DNA from: Cristatella mucedo
Lineage: Eukaryota > Bryozoa > Phylactolaemata > Cristatellidae
Length of the DNA: 64,000 nt
Assembly: GCA_009760855.2 (NCBI GenBank)
Contig: WPIO01000063.1
Span: forward strand, 1,981,001 to 2,045,000
Direction of reading: 5' to 3'
The notes beneath the pieces are model-generated. The model saw only the letters and a list, made by a program, of their open reading frames with translations, ran no database searches and was not told where the DNA came from. Shown piece by piece: positions 53,560 through 64,000 of the stretch. The number at the start of each line of letters is the position of its first letter. Position 1 is the first letter of the stretch. The position numbers and the translations under genes are program-made.

Positions 53560-54740
53560 CTTGCTTATGGTTAGCCTGTGGCATGATGAGGAGGATCTGG
53601 TTCTTCCAAAGAATGGGGTTAATAGTGGCTAACGTGCTGCATAACAGATGTCATGCAGTGAGAAAAGAGCATATATCGTGCCACGCGAAGATGCTTTTAC
53701 TAGGTAACAGCTTAAAAAGCAGTACGAGAAGGAGTTCGAGCTCAAGTTCAGAGCGGCGGAGATAACTCCCTACAGGGCTGCAACAGGCTGCTCGAAGCTC
53801 GACACCCTTCATAATGGCCGACAGGAGCCGTCGGCACATTGCTGGTCTGGTTTGAATGCTCTGTACTCACCGCCGCCACTGAGTACGAGTGGGAATCCTG
53901 ACTGGTGCGCCTGGTTGCATTGCGTGAGCCTGTCGAGGCCGTCCATGCAGTCTCATTAGCATGCCAATCACTAGCTGACATTTACTGGACTGTTGGCGAG
54001 ACCCTGTTTACGGCTGAGATAGCCAGCCATCTTTGTGGCTCGCAAAGAGCCGGTCGCCATCGATGGACTCGAGAGGTTTTGAATATCTACGTCTAGGATT
54101 TCGTGCCGAAAAAGGATTATCCATGGGCTTCGGCAAGAAACTGGCAAAACGTAAATTGGTGGAAAAAGCTGACGGAAAGAAAGAAGGGGGAACGAGGAAT
54201 CTCGTTAGCAACTGAGAGGGTGCATCAGTGAAAGCCACAAGTCTCTGCTGGGCTTCACGCGGAGAATCCTTTCTTCCAGAGACACGACGCGGTAAAATGC
54301 ACGGTCTATCCCACGAGAAAACTAAGTGCGTCCGTCTGTCTTGCTGATTGGCACTGTTGACAAGGGGCTTGAACCCGAGGCTGATAAAGATGCTAGCTGT
54401 ATCCTTTTTTAGATGTTCGACGGATTTCACTTAAGTAAGATATCAGACCCCAGGACCTTCATGCCCGAGGTGGTGGCGGCCGGACATGGCCTTCGGCAGC
54501 AGTACTTTAGAAGTACGATCTAAGCTACGCCCATTTTACTGGGATCAGTCAACGAGTGTCGCCACCCACATAAGTTAAGAACAGTCGATATACCGGGCAT
54601 TTTCCGTACGAGCTGAGATGCAAAGTCTAGCTTCTTTAAAAGTATTTTAGAGTCACAGATGTGAAATCCAAAAATGCTGGTGTCTACGATCAACCATCTC
54701 CTTAACCGCCCCACGTTAGCTCCTTACCTAGAGATCATTG
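53560..54740. other. Unassigned, possibly the 5' part of the Gypsy element
   Basis: If the element above is intact on this side, its 5' LTR would lie here; no LTR ends were recognised. A 140-codon minus-strand frame (54008-54430) has a regular composition but no motif I know. Confidence 0.35.
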
Positions 54741-54744
54741 TGAT

Positions 54745-55960
54745 GATCTAGGTGATCGCTTCTCTAGATTTTTTTCAACAAGATAGAAGAGATCAGGGAG
54801 TCCATCCCTCGGGTGGTAACACTCCCCTGCAATATACTCTCCCTGTCGCCGATGTGATTGCCAAGCACAATCTAGGCTTTCACTTCTTTGCAGATGACAC
54901 TCATTTGTACCTTTGCTTTGATCCCTCTCCAGACCTCGAGCACGTCGAATTCTCTCAACTCCCTGGCAGCACGTATCGATAACATCTGCACATAGATCGC
55001 AGCAAATTTTCTTATATTGAATGATGCTAAAACCAACTTACTAGTTATGGGCACAGAAAGTGCGACTCAGAAATTGGGAAGGCAAACGCTCAAAATCGGC
55101 TCTGCCTGTTGAATCTGCACAAAATCTAGGTGTTATGTTCCAAAGTACCTTTCATTAGACGACCACATCAGCTCCACAATCAAGTCTACATTCTTTCAGC
55201 TACATAACATAGCTAAAATTAGGGCTTGCTTAGACAGGGATACTAAATCCAAATTGGTCCATGCCTTTGTGACATCCTTTTCGGCTTCTGTAACTCACTG
55301 CTTGCTGGTCTACCGGCCTATGCAATCAGGCGCTTACAATTGGTGAAAAACTTTGCAGCTAAGCTTGGCTGTCGTGAGCGTCGCAGTTGCCACATCAGAC
55401 CACTTCTCGCCGACCTGCACTGACTCCCAGTCAAGCAATGCACCGACTTCAAGATTCTTTCACTCACTTTTAGGTTCCTTCATTCTTTGGCTCCAGCCTA
55501 CCTTTCAGATCTGCTCCCCCACCAGGCTAAGTATCACACCACCCAATTTTCGGAAACTTATTGTTTAGATACACCTCGTACGAACCTCAAATCCTGTGTA
55601 GACCGTGTCTTTAGTTCGTATGCTCTCAAAGCCTGGAACTTACTTCAGACTAGCGTCACGAGATCCCATGACTTGAGGAAATTTAAAAAGAAGCCGGAAC
55701 GCATCCATTTTTTTATCACAGATGTCAGTGGGTCCATGTGATTTGTTCTTTTTGTGCTTATGCATGCTAACGCTGTGCATGCTACCAGTTGCATGCTGAC
55801 GCTATGGGTGTCACCTCTAACCATGTTATACTTATTGTCATTGAGCATGCTACCACTAACCATTCGACCAGGCTTCCTTTGCAGCTTATGCAAAGTGTCT
55901 AGAAAGAGATTAAGTTCTCTGAGAGTACTATAAACATGTATAATTGTTATTATTATTATC
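54745..55960 (+). mobile_element. LINE family B, degraded copy
   Basis: RT pieces lie in several frames: VADVIAKHNLGFHFFADDTH at about 54.85 kb (catalytic YADD changed to FADD), a DDHISSTIKSTFFQLHNIAK-like stretch, LADLH and FSSYALKAWN. The 3' UTR and tail are present, with AAAGTGTCTAGAAAGAGATT and an ATT-rich end at 55.95 kb. It is the same family as the following element and clearly older. Confidence 0.8.
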
Positions 55961-55974
55961 ATTATTATAGATAT

Positions 55975-56085
55975 GCAGGTGTAGATACATATTATATTAT
56001 TCATTGGTATAGCACCCTAAGGGAACTAAACCTCTATCCAGATTCTTTACATATGCCTCAGGGCTAGAACGCACTACCTTGCAGA
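55975..56085 (-). mobile_element. SINE-2 tail part, truncated
   Basis: ATTCATTGGTATAGCACCCT, AAGGGAACTAAACCTCTATC and TTTACATATGCCTCAGGGCT form the reverse complement of the SINE-2 tail and body, joined abruptly to the next LINE. Confidence 0.6.
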
Positions 56086-57480
56086 CATGGGTAGAGTGTC
56101 TCTGCTTGTTTTGCTCGATCTTTCGGCAGCTTTTGATACCATCGATCATAAAGTTCTTCTAGAGCACCTCTCATCTCGCCTGGGCATTACTGACACTGCT
56201 CTGCCCTGGTTCAGGTCCTATCTCAGTGGGAGACTCCAGAGTATTGACGTGAATGGACAAAGATCATCTGAAGTACCTCTGAAATATGGAGTACCTCAGG
56301 GCTCCGTGCTAGGTCCGGTTCTTTTCACGGTTTATACTCTCCCTCTTGTTGATGTGATTGCCAAGCACAATCTAGGCTTTCACTTCTATGCGGATGACAC
56401 TCAGTTGTACCTTTGCTTTCATCCCTCCCAGCCTTCGAGCACCTCAAATTCTCTCAACTCACTTGCTGCATGCATTGATGACATCCGCACATGGAAGGCA
56501 GCAAATTTTCTAAAACTTAACGATGACAAAACTAACTTACTAGTTATGGGCAAACCCAGTGTGATTCAGAGATTGCAAAGGCTGACGCTCAAAATTGGCT
56601 CTGCCAGCATATCTCCTGTCGAATCAGCTCGAAATCTAGGTGTCATATTCCAAAGCGACCTCTCGTTAGACGACCATATCAGCTCCACAGTCAAATCTGC
56701 CTATTTTCAGCTTCATAACATTGCTAAAATTCGGGCTTGTTTAGATAAGGATACCACATCTAAGTTGATCCATGCATTCGTGACATCTCGTCTCGACTTC
56801 TGCAACTCACTGCTTACTGGCCTACCGGCATGTGCGATCAGGCGACTGCAGCTGGTGCAAAACTCTGCAGCTAGGCTTGTATGTCGTGAGCGTCGCAGTT
56901 GCCACATTACTCCACTTCTCGCCGACCTACACTGGCTCCCAGTCAAGCAACGGATTGACTTCAAGGTTTTGTCGCTCACTTTGAGGTCCCTTCATTCTAT
57001 GGCTCCAGCCTATCTCTCCGACATACTACCCCATCAGGCCAAGCATCGTACCACCCGCTTTTCGGAATCCAACAGTCTACAAATACCTCGTACAAACCTT
57101 AAATCCTTTGGAGACCGTGCATTTAGTTCGTATGCTCCCAAAGCCTGGAACTCCCTCCCGACCGGCGTCAGAACATCCCCTGACCTGACCACATTTAAAA
57201 GGAACTTAAAAGCACACCTATTTAGGACAGCATTTAGTGGGTCCCTGTGATTCGTCCTTCACGTGCTTATGCGTGCTGACACTGTGCATGCTGCCACTAA
57301 CCACATTTGCATGCTGACCTGTGCATGTCACCCCTAACCATGTTATTCATTTTGTTTGTTTTTCAAGCATGATTTTACTTACCATTCAATTGCATTTCCT
57401 TTGCAGCAAATGTAAAGCGCCTAGAAAGAGATTAAGTTCTCTGAGGGCGCTTTATCAACTACATCATTATTATTGTTATT
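56085..57480 (+). mobile_element. LINE family B, best-preserved copy (5'-truncated)
   Basis: It starts abruptly inside the reverse transcriptase, runs through an unbroken frame, a 3' UTR with repeated GCATGCTG/CACTAACCA words, and ends in GTAAAGCGCCTAGAAAGAGA, TTAAGTTCTCTGAGGGCGC and an ATTATT-rich end. Motifs put it in the CR1/L2 group of non-LTR elements. Fragments of the family recur across the window. Confidence 0.9.
56087..57250 (+). CDS. Non-LTR retrotransposon reverse transcriptase, C-terminal 387 residues
   Basis: The frame encodes the RT from just before motif A to the end of ORF2. Visible are LDLSAAFDTIDHKVLLEHL (motif A region), YGVPQGSVLGPVLF (residues 67-80), the catalytic YADD at 101-104, LKLNDDKTNLLVMG, SARNLGVIFQSDLSLDDHIS, HWLPVKQRIDFKVLSL and the ending FSSYAPKAWNSLPTGVR. 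The ATG at 56087 is fortuitous: the natural protein would start far upstream with an endonuclease domain, lost by 5' truncation. With no promoter or 5' part, the copy cannot move on its own. Its open frame marks it as the youngest member here. Confidence 0.88.
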   Translation: MGRVSLLVLLDLSAAFDTIDHKVLLEHLSSRLGITDTALPWFRSYLSGRLQSIDVNGQRSSEVPLKYGVPQGSVLGPVLFTVYTLPLVDVIAKHNLGFHFYADDTQLYLCFHPSQPSSTSNSLNSLAACIDDIRTWKAANFLKLNDDKTNLLVMGKPSVIQRLQRLTLKIGSASISPVESARNLGVIFQSDLSLDDHISSTVKSAYFQLHNIAKIRACLDKDTTSKLIHAFVTSRLDFCNSLLTGLPACAIRRLQLVQNSAARLVCRERRSCHITPLLADLHWLPVKQRIDFKVLSLTLRSLHSMAPAYLSDILPHQAKHRTTRFSESNSLQIPRTNLKSFGDRAFSSYAPKAWNSLPTGVRTSPDLTTFKRNLKAHLFRTAFSGSL

Positions 57481-57484
57481 ATTA

Positions 57485-57655
57485 CCTCTTTTGCTTGGCC
57501 CAGTGGCTAAGGTGCTCGCCAACCAAAGTCAAGGTGAATGCATTTGATGGCCGAGGTAGTGGGCTCGAGCCCCGTGGCATATGCGAAGCGCTTGAATAGA
57601 GATTAAATTCTCTTAGGGCGCCGTAGAAATGAATTATATTATAATGAATTTTTAT
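57485..57655 (+). mobile_element. tRNA-derived SINE-2, near full length
   Basis: CTTGGCCCAGTGGCTAAGGT is the box A region and GTGGGCTCGAGCCCCGTGGC contains box B. Then come ATATGCGAAGCGCTTGAATA and GAGATTAAATTCTCTTAGGG, with a GCGCCGTAGAAATGAATTAT end. The tail closely resembles that of the LINE directly before it. Confidence 0.8.
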
Positions 57656-57659
57656 TCGT

Positions 57660-57776
57660 TGAATGTCTGGTTTACAAGGCCTACATAGGCTGAAGGGCCT
57701 GGGCGGCTTTCACCCAGTTTGCAGCAGCCAAGCTTCAGGACGCGAACGTGCGACCTGGATTGTTAAGAAAGGGCGG
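57660..57776. other. Short segment with a B-box-like word on the minus strand
   Basis: The minus strand reads GGTCGCACGTTCGCGTCC, which resembles a tRNA B box, after a 5' A-rich end. Too little is present to call a SINE. Confidence 0.3.
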
Positions 57777-57852
57777 CGGCCATTAGCTAGCGGCCATTAG
57801 CTATCGGCCATTAGCTAGCGGCCATTAGCTATCGGCCATTAGCTAGCGGCCA
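57777..57852. repeat. 14-bp tandem repeat with a 28-bp higher-order period
   Basis: Units CGGCCATTAGCTAG and CGGCCATTAGCTAT alternate, giving five units and a partial sixth. Confidence 0.95.
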
Positions 57853-59915
57853 CTCGCCGATTAAGACCAGCTGGTTCAGCACTTGGTTGGCAGGTTTCAA
57901 CATCGACTAGCCTAAATCCGTACGGCAGCACGGCGGTTAGGTAGCTCGCTCGCTGCGGCTATTCTACCTTTATCCACAAGTTAATGACCAGTGCAACTGA
58001 CGGCCTTTAATGGGAGTCACTACAGTGCTTTATAGATCAACGTGTCTTTCCTCTTTGCCTCGGGCCTTTGACACGTAGATGCCCAATCGGTCATTCGTGA
58101 TTCGCTATTATCGTCTGATATGGGCCAACATGATTGCAGCCGTCACATTTTCTAGTTTGCATTGGCGATCAAGAGCAGGCAGCTGGCTCGTGCCCACGGA
58201 GAAATGCAGTGCGAAATGCTTAGATTCGTTGGACCAGTCTTTCCTATGGGCATAGCTGCAAAGTTGGGTACAGAGGACTGGTGCTGGTCTGTGAACTGGC
58301 CCAACGGGAACACTGCATGAGGATATCGTGCCTCGGGACAGCTGGTTCCAGCTGCTGCCATGGTTTGACATTTCTCGTTAATCCTTTTTGCACAATTAGG
58401 TGATAGGCAATCAATCTGAGGGTTGCAGCCGATCAGCAGCTGACGTGGCACTTTCAGAGTCTCGGTAACCCCATCCCTCCTGTTGGGAAAGAATCTGTGG
58501 GTGAGTCCGTGCTGACCTGAATGGACATAGCGATTCCGGCGCCACATAAACAAATGCAAGGCACAAGTCCAGAGTGAGCATGTACATGCCAAGCGAGCCT
58601 CCGGAATACACTCCACGATGCCAACATGCATCGTGGAACATTAAACTCGTCGGAGGTCTAGACTGTGCGGAGACAGACGTACTAAGGCTTACCAATGGAT
58701 TAGCTTGGATTAGGAGGCTCACAAAAAGAGCCACGAGGATTAGGCACGAGGCCAAGGTCGCCAGCTACTACACGACGGTATAAGCCTAGAAAAGCAGCTG
58801 CAGACGCTACGGAATTTGCTCAGCGGTACACGTCGTAGCAGCCACAGGAACACGCAGGAAGCTGCTGCGGCTAAGCACATGAAGATGGGAAAACAGCTAA
58901 AGAAGAAGCCAGATTGTTGTCTCAAAGCTAAAGGACAAGCGTATCGCAGTAACGCTGAGTGAACACTAATTACCGGAAGTTTGTGGCCAACCACAGGTGT
59001 TCGTATGAAGGCACGAAAGTTGTGAATCAGAGCGCGTGATTGTAAAGAACCGAGGACACAGCTAGGTACCCGTGGACGGCAGTGACTTCATGCACTTCTT
59101 CGACATTCAATGGCTTCCAGGGCTTTGAAGCTGTTACGAAAGCTGAAGGTCAGAGAAAGCCCGAGGTCTAGTTTAGGCTGCATGTATTTGAGAGTCTGGT
59201 CCAACGCACCTTCCGAAGTACGTCGCCCTGTCCTGAGCCCGACTGTTCAGCCAGCTTGATTCGCCCATTTTCAACTCACTGAGAAGCCACTAAACTCGAA
59301 ACAGTAATTCGTGACTTTTTGGGTAGAGGGAAGTTTCGTAGAGAGACTGCTTACACATGCAAGACTTGCCCCGCGGCTACATGCCTTTGTGTTACCCCGT
59401 GTTTCGAGCAATGTCACCAGAAACCCCAAGCATTTGGTGACTAGAGCAAGTCAGCTTGAAGTTCGCCCAGTGTTCATACTCGACACACTGCAGGACCGAC
59501 CAAGTGTAAAGTGCAAAGTCTCAGTGCTCTACCGACCGTCTCCAAGCGAAAAACATCGAGTATGCGTGCAATTGAATTGTCAAGTGCTGTTTCGTGAAGC
59601 AAAACCAATCACTAACATGTTCTAGTAGCTCACTTCCTGGCTTGTGGCACAAAGCGGGCAAGCCCCTGGTCGGTCTATCGTACGTCTGCCATCGCTGTAA
59701 CATCTGCTTGCTCTCGCCCGGCAGCCATTACCGTGGCAGCGACCGATCTCGCGTGCAGCAGCCCGGCTTAAGGATGACCGGAAGTAGGTGAACCCGCACT
59801 AGACGAGCGCTCGACTCGTCTCCTCGATCGTCTAGTGCGGTCAGAGCTGAGCACCGAGCTACCACACCCCGAGGGGCTCGAGCTCGGGATCACGTGACGC
59901 CCAGGAGCCAGCTCC
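57853..59915. other. Intergenic, nothing recognised
   Basis: Several open frames of 69-159 codons occur on both strands, but none has a known motif or a splice context with homology. A perfect 13-bp inverted repeat lies at 59794-59840. Confidence 0.45.
59794..59840. repeat. 13-bp perfect inverted repeat, 21-base spacer
   Basis: CCGCACTAGACGA (59794-59806) is exactly reverse-complemented at 59828-59840. The spacer holds further CGAG/CTCG complementarity. Confidence 0.93.
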
Positions 59916-59917
59916 AA

Positions 59918-60025
59918 TTCCCGGTTTGGTTAGCCCTGGGTTGAACTGCTCTCATTTGACCGCCAAGGTCACGGGCTCGAGCGCGTCGACGCGGCGTGTA
60001 AAGCGCCCGAATCTCCACTAATTAA
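59918..60025 (+). mobile_element. SINE-2, diverged
   Basis: CCGGTTTGGTTAGCCCTGGG, a CCGCCAAGGTCACGGGCTCG box B region, then GTAAAGCGCCCGAATCTCCA and a short tail. Confidence 0.55.
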
Positions 60026-60595
60026 AGTGAGACAGTCCGTCCTTTCCTCCGTCACCCCGTAAGATGGCGCGGCGTTGTCTTCCGTGACCAGTGCTTCGGA
60101 GAGTGACGTGTAATAAGCGTGTAATGTACGTCTGCTATGACTCAGCGAAGCCGAGTCCACAGGCACAGCGAGCTGCTCGCATACAGAGAGTTCTTAAGTT
60201 CTCTTGGGGCGCGAGCTGTGCGAATGAATCATGTTTGCTTTAGCCGCAGCACTCGCACCGCGTTGGACTTGAGTCGCACTGAGTCGAGCGCCCGGCTCGA
60301 AAGCCGACCGCTGTCAGCTGACGAACCGACCAATTTGGCGGAGGCGCTGGAGGAGACGCTCGTCGGTCGTCTGCAGCGCGAGCGAACGTAGCATCTTCAG
60401 CTTCTGCTGGACTCACGACTCGAGCTGGGCATCGCACCGCCACTCACCGAAACTTCGCAAGTGGGCTGCCCGTCGCTCTGTTCGAGCGATCAGACTGGCG
60501 ACAAATAAGCGGCACGTCGGACATTGCCCGCCATTGACAGGTGCTAACGCTGTTCAGCACACTTGTTTAGCAGACACTTATTCGCGAGCTCGAAA
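60026..60595. other. Intergenic, nothing recognised
   Basis: GC-rich short open frames without known motifs. Confidence 0.4.
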
Positions 60596-60597
60596 TG

Positions 60598-60735
60598 AAA
60601 ATTCTAAATATTATAAAATAATATAAAATAATAATAATACCATATATTAATATATTATTAATACATTATAATATATTATTATTAATATATATCTAATATT
60701 ATTATTATAATATTATAAAATAATAATAAAAATTC
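60598..60735. repeat. AT-only low-complexity tract
   Basis: Runs of AATATTATAAAATAATA, ATATTAATATATTATTAATA and similar words form several overlapping inverted repeats. Confidence 0.9.
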
Positions 60736-60959
60736 TACATTATTGAAACGTGGTCGCACCAAAGTGACTAGATTGTCACAGTGCTTGAGACTGTGGAAGG
60801 TTCTTGAATTACAATATGCTTATTTTAAAAATCATAAGAGTTATATTATTCGGTTGGTAACCGGATATGTCATAGTACGTGTACAGAGGGTATTCAGAAC
60901 CCGATCCAAGAGACGGTTAGTGAGTTGTAATTTTGACTTGAAAGTGATTTGAGTGAAAT

Positions 60960-61620
60960 GGCTGTCGCTGCACGCACGCACGCACGTCATCGTTGCAGTC
61001 AAGGAGCTCGGCTAGCGTCGGCTTAGCTGCCGGCGTTGCAACTTCGACTCGTGAGCCGCGCTTCGTGGCACCAGCTCCGCCGGTATTTGTCAAGCGACTG
61101 CAACGAACGGCACCCGTTGCGTGAGCTTCGCATTGTGACCTTGAACTTTAGTTCCGGTAGCCGCTGCGGGCGCGTCGGCTGCAGCATTTCGCACACAACC
61201 TGAGAGGCCGAGATCGCGCACACGGGCGGGCATTCACGCCTTTCAAGGGGCTTCCTAGACGTGCCGGCGGCAGCGCCGTATGGGGCGGCCCCGCTGGAGA
61301 ATGGCTCGGGCTCGCGGCGGAGCAAGCTTCTCCTGAGCAGCAGCAGCAGCGGCCGCCGCAACGCGCGGAGCGAGCGGTAGGACTCGCTTTACCGCCGTCG
61401 AATCGCAAGGTAGGCGCAGGGATTCACGCTCAGCGACCGGCTGCTCGCTCCTTGCGGCAAGAGTCGAATTGCCGGCTGCTGCTGCTGCGGGCAGATCTGA
61501 CTGACCTACGCCGACGGCCATTATTGTTGCGTGCTCGCAGCCGCAGCTTCCACGCTACAGTCCTCAACCGCAAACGCAGCGCTCGCCGCGGCGCCTATCC
61601 TTGAGCCGTTGAGTGACAAA
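60960..61620. other. GC-rich, CpG-dense region
   Basis: CpG dinucleotides are frequent compared with the flanking AT-rich DNA, which would suit a promoter region. The open frames are low-complexity Ala/Arg/Gly, and no gene can be supported. Confidence 0.35.
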
Positions 61621-61659
61621 TACCGGTGAAGAGAGCTAGTACCTCAAAGTGGGGCTAAT

Positions 61660-61765
61660 AAACATTAAATAACAATAGCAATAATTATAATAATAATGAG
61701 GCCACTGCAGAGCCTTTTTTCTACTTCCTTAGCATTTGCTGAAAAGGAAGCCTTAAGTTAGCTAG
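61660..61765 (-). mobile_element. LINE-B/SINE 3' tail remnant
   Basis: AACAATAGCAATAATTATAA is followed by AATAATGAGGCCACTGCAGA, TTCCTTAGCATTTGCTG and AAAAGGAAGC, a diverged minus-strand tail. Confidence 0.5.
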
Positions 61766-61939
61766 CGGTAACGCGTACATAACGTAAGCACGCATACGCA
61801 TACAAAACGTGCACGGTGTGAGCACGCATGTCCATACTGAGAATAAGTCACGCGGGCCCAGCAAGTGCTGCGGCGATAGCAAGTGTGTGTAGCCGCATTT
61901 GACGTTGGAGCGTCGAACTAAGTTTATGAGTAGCGCAAT

Positions 61940-62075
61940 AGATGGATAATAAGGATAAATTTGTTGTAGCGCCCTCAGAGAACGCAATCTCTTTCAAGGT
62001 ACTTTACATTTGCTGTAAAGGAAGCATGATCAAATGTTTAGCGGTAGCATGCTCAATGGACAAGCGCAACGTGGT
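61940..62075 (-). mobile_element. LINE-B 3' UTR and tail remnant
   Basis: TTTGTTGTAGCGCCCTCAGA, GAACGCAATCTCTTTCAAGG and CACTTTACATTTGCTG-like words are followed by the UTR-like GAAGCATGATCAAATG and GGTAGCATGCTCAATGG. Confidence 0.75.
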
Positions 62076-62149
62076 TAGAGGTAGCGTAAATATTTTTATA
62101 CACAGCGGTATTGCCACAAACAAGGTTTAGTGGCTTCCGCATTAGTGTC

Positions 62150-64000
62150 TGTAGGCCGCAAGCGCAGCACTCGTAATGGTGCTAGCCGATTCGTGATGGA
62201 TGCGGCGGCTCTACCGCCTCGATACACGCGAGTGAATTCACCGGCGGTGAAGGAACACTGCGCCAGCCAATAGCGAGCGCCGCACCGCGTAGCGCAGCAG
62301 CTCCACATCAGCAGCGCAGAGCTGCCCATTCGACAGCCGGCGGAGGGCTACATTTGTCCAGCAACAGCGCTCGGCATGCCGCGGTTCTCACGCGACGCCC
62401 GAGTGCAACCGAACTGCATGCTCCTCAGTGCTTAGAGCGTAAGTATAAGCCCGTTTTAAGACTTGGGCTTTTACACTGCGTAACCGTAGATCATGGCCTA
62501 ACCCGTCCTTACTAATTGTAATTCAGGAACCACGATTCATATCTCTGGAGCCATAGTCTGTGGCTGATGCGGCTGGCTAACGCTCGAGTACAGAGGACGA
62601 AGCAATTCCGTTTATTCGGGATTCACTCATACCCCTACGACTCAATTTTACGCCCCGCTCGCGCCACGTCCGGCGCCGATGCGGAGCTGGGGAGCAGCGC
62701 ATCGCCGGCGATCGCCCAGCCTCAGCCGGGCTTAGTCGAATACCGCGCTTGCCACGCTACCAAGCCCGGTGGCGGGACGTCGTCTGAAATCCAAGCCATT
62801 TTGTTCGAGCGGACGCCGACTGCACGTATTCGCTAAACGGCGAGTTGAGAGAGGGATGAGCGGGGCGCTGGCGGAGCCACCGCCAGGGTACAAGTTTACC
62901 GCGAGACGCCGCCGAACGCGGCCTCGGCCCGACCGCGACACGCAGCCGAAAAGTCGCTTCCCTGCTGCTGCTGCTTAGCTTAAAATTCTAGACTAGCGTA
63001 ATAAAGCAGGCCCGCGGCCGGGCCGGGCTACGGCGCTCCATCAGGCAGGCCGCTTTAGCAACCCTGAGCCGGAAAACGCAGGGAGTCTGCCGCTTTTCGG
63101 GGGAGGGGGATTACCCGCTCGCGGGAATAGTTAAAGGTCAAGTGCGACGCACGCCGGCCTCGCCTCGACCGATTCGGCGGGCGGCAATGACTCCTAGGTG
63201 CGTCCGAGAGACCGCCGGAGGCGTCTCTGCGGCCGGCCGCTGCCCGGCCGTGCGCTGCTGACAAAGCCGCGAGGCCTTAAAATAGCATAAGCAGTTCAAG
63301 GCTCTCGCTGTTTTTACAGATATCGGCCAAAAATCCAATTCGAATTGGCGATCGATGCAAAAAAGGTTGCTGCACGCGATCGAACGCGTCCGACGCGCCG
63401 CCTAAGGTAGCCGGCCGAGTAGAAGGGGGTGGATGGATGGGTCGGTCGTCGTTAGGGGTGCTGCTATATCTGTCCGGCGGCTAGCGCGACACGCTTCCGT
63501 CGCATTGACCTTCGACCGGTCTCAGTGAAGTGGTTTGCGGCATTCCTAAACTGCTCTGGCTACGGAATTTCGCGAATAGTGACTTCCGGGGGCAACAGGG
63601 GGCGAGCAGATTGAGCCTCGGTCTCGGCAGGGGGCGGTTAGAAGATTTCCATTCGCCCGCTGAGGGAATCGCCCTTTAGGATCACTCTGTGATTATCTTA
63701 CCACGCTGTAACGTCGCTGTTCCTGGTTCCTCGCACCAATCGCCGCCTGGAGGCTAAGTGACCCACGCATTTTGCATACTTATTCGTATACTTTTATTAA
63801 CGCATTAATGCATTTGTATTCACAAACTGTGCGAGCATCTCAGTAGGGGCGATTACACCGCGGCGCTTCTGGGGATTTCTGCCGATTATTTTACATTTAC
63901 TGGAGTTCCGTCGTCTCGAGCAGATAGCTCGCCATCAGAAAGGAAGGAAATGCGCTCGCTCGCGAGGCGAGTCCCGCTCCGAGTCTGGGAGCGATCTGCG
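62150..64000. other. GC-rich right end of the window, no gene identified
   Basis: CpG-dense DNA with several Arg/Ala/Pro-rich open frames of 60-90 codons. A frame beginning at an ATG at 62856 (MSGALAEPPPGYKFTARRR) runs 40 codons to a stop at 62978, but I know no homolog. The 5' end of a gene beyond the window is possible. Confidence 0.35.

Noticed and set aside
54008-54430. Gypsy gag or env at 54 kb
   Set aside because: Position would suit a 5' part of the Gypsy element, but no motif supports it.
58152-58631. 159-codon minus-strand frame
   Set aside because: No recognisable domain; overlapping frames of similar length on both strands indicate chance.

Overview
The window is nuclear DNA of an animal, most likely an invertebrate. 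Four host genes of bilaterian type can be rebuilt from conserved exons flanked by GT/AG splice sites. They sit in a background of non-LTR retrotransposon (LINE) fragments, tRNA-derived SINEs, one broken Ty3/Gypsy element and long dinucleotide microsatellites. Nothing bacterial, viral or CRISPR-like is visible. The phylum cannot be fixed from this sequence alone.

Layout. About 0.65-9.3 kb, + strand: the last five visible exons of L-fucose kinase (FCSK), including the whole GHMP-kinase region; the 5' part lies off the left edge. About 10-13.9 kb: a 5'-truncated LINE (family B, minus) followed by a longer broken LINE (family A, plus). About 17.15-24.97 kb, + strand: the complete coding region of the mitochondrial pyruvate dehydrogenase phosphatase catalytic subunit (PDP1/PDP2-type) in three coding exons. 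About 27.4-32.7 kb, - strand: a nine-exon Rab GTPase of the Rab34/Rab36 group. About 32.7-42.6 kb: a repeat-rich spacer with one TATA-box promoter candidate. About 42.6-46.9 kb, + strand: ribosomal protein L23a (RPL23A) in five exons. About 48.5-62 kb: a transposon graveyard with nested Gypsy and LINE pieces and one LINE whose reverse transcriptase C-terminal reading frame is still open for 387 codons. About 61-64 kb: GC-rich DNA with no gene I can identify.

The four genes do not form a pathway: FCSK salvages fucose for GDP-fucose, PDP reactivates pyruvate dehydrogenase, the Rab acts in membrane traffic or cilia, and RPL23A is in the 60S ribosomal subunit. The arrangement is still informative. 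The Rab34/36 gene and RPL23A are divergent neighbours here, as I recall RAB34 and RPL23A to be in human, which suggests an old microsynteny. The repeats are also informative: a tRNA-derived SINE shares its 3' tail with LINE family B, the usual sign of a SINE that uses that LINE's machinery. Exon coordinates were read by eye from splice sites and reading-frame phase.
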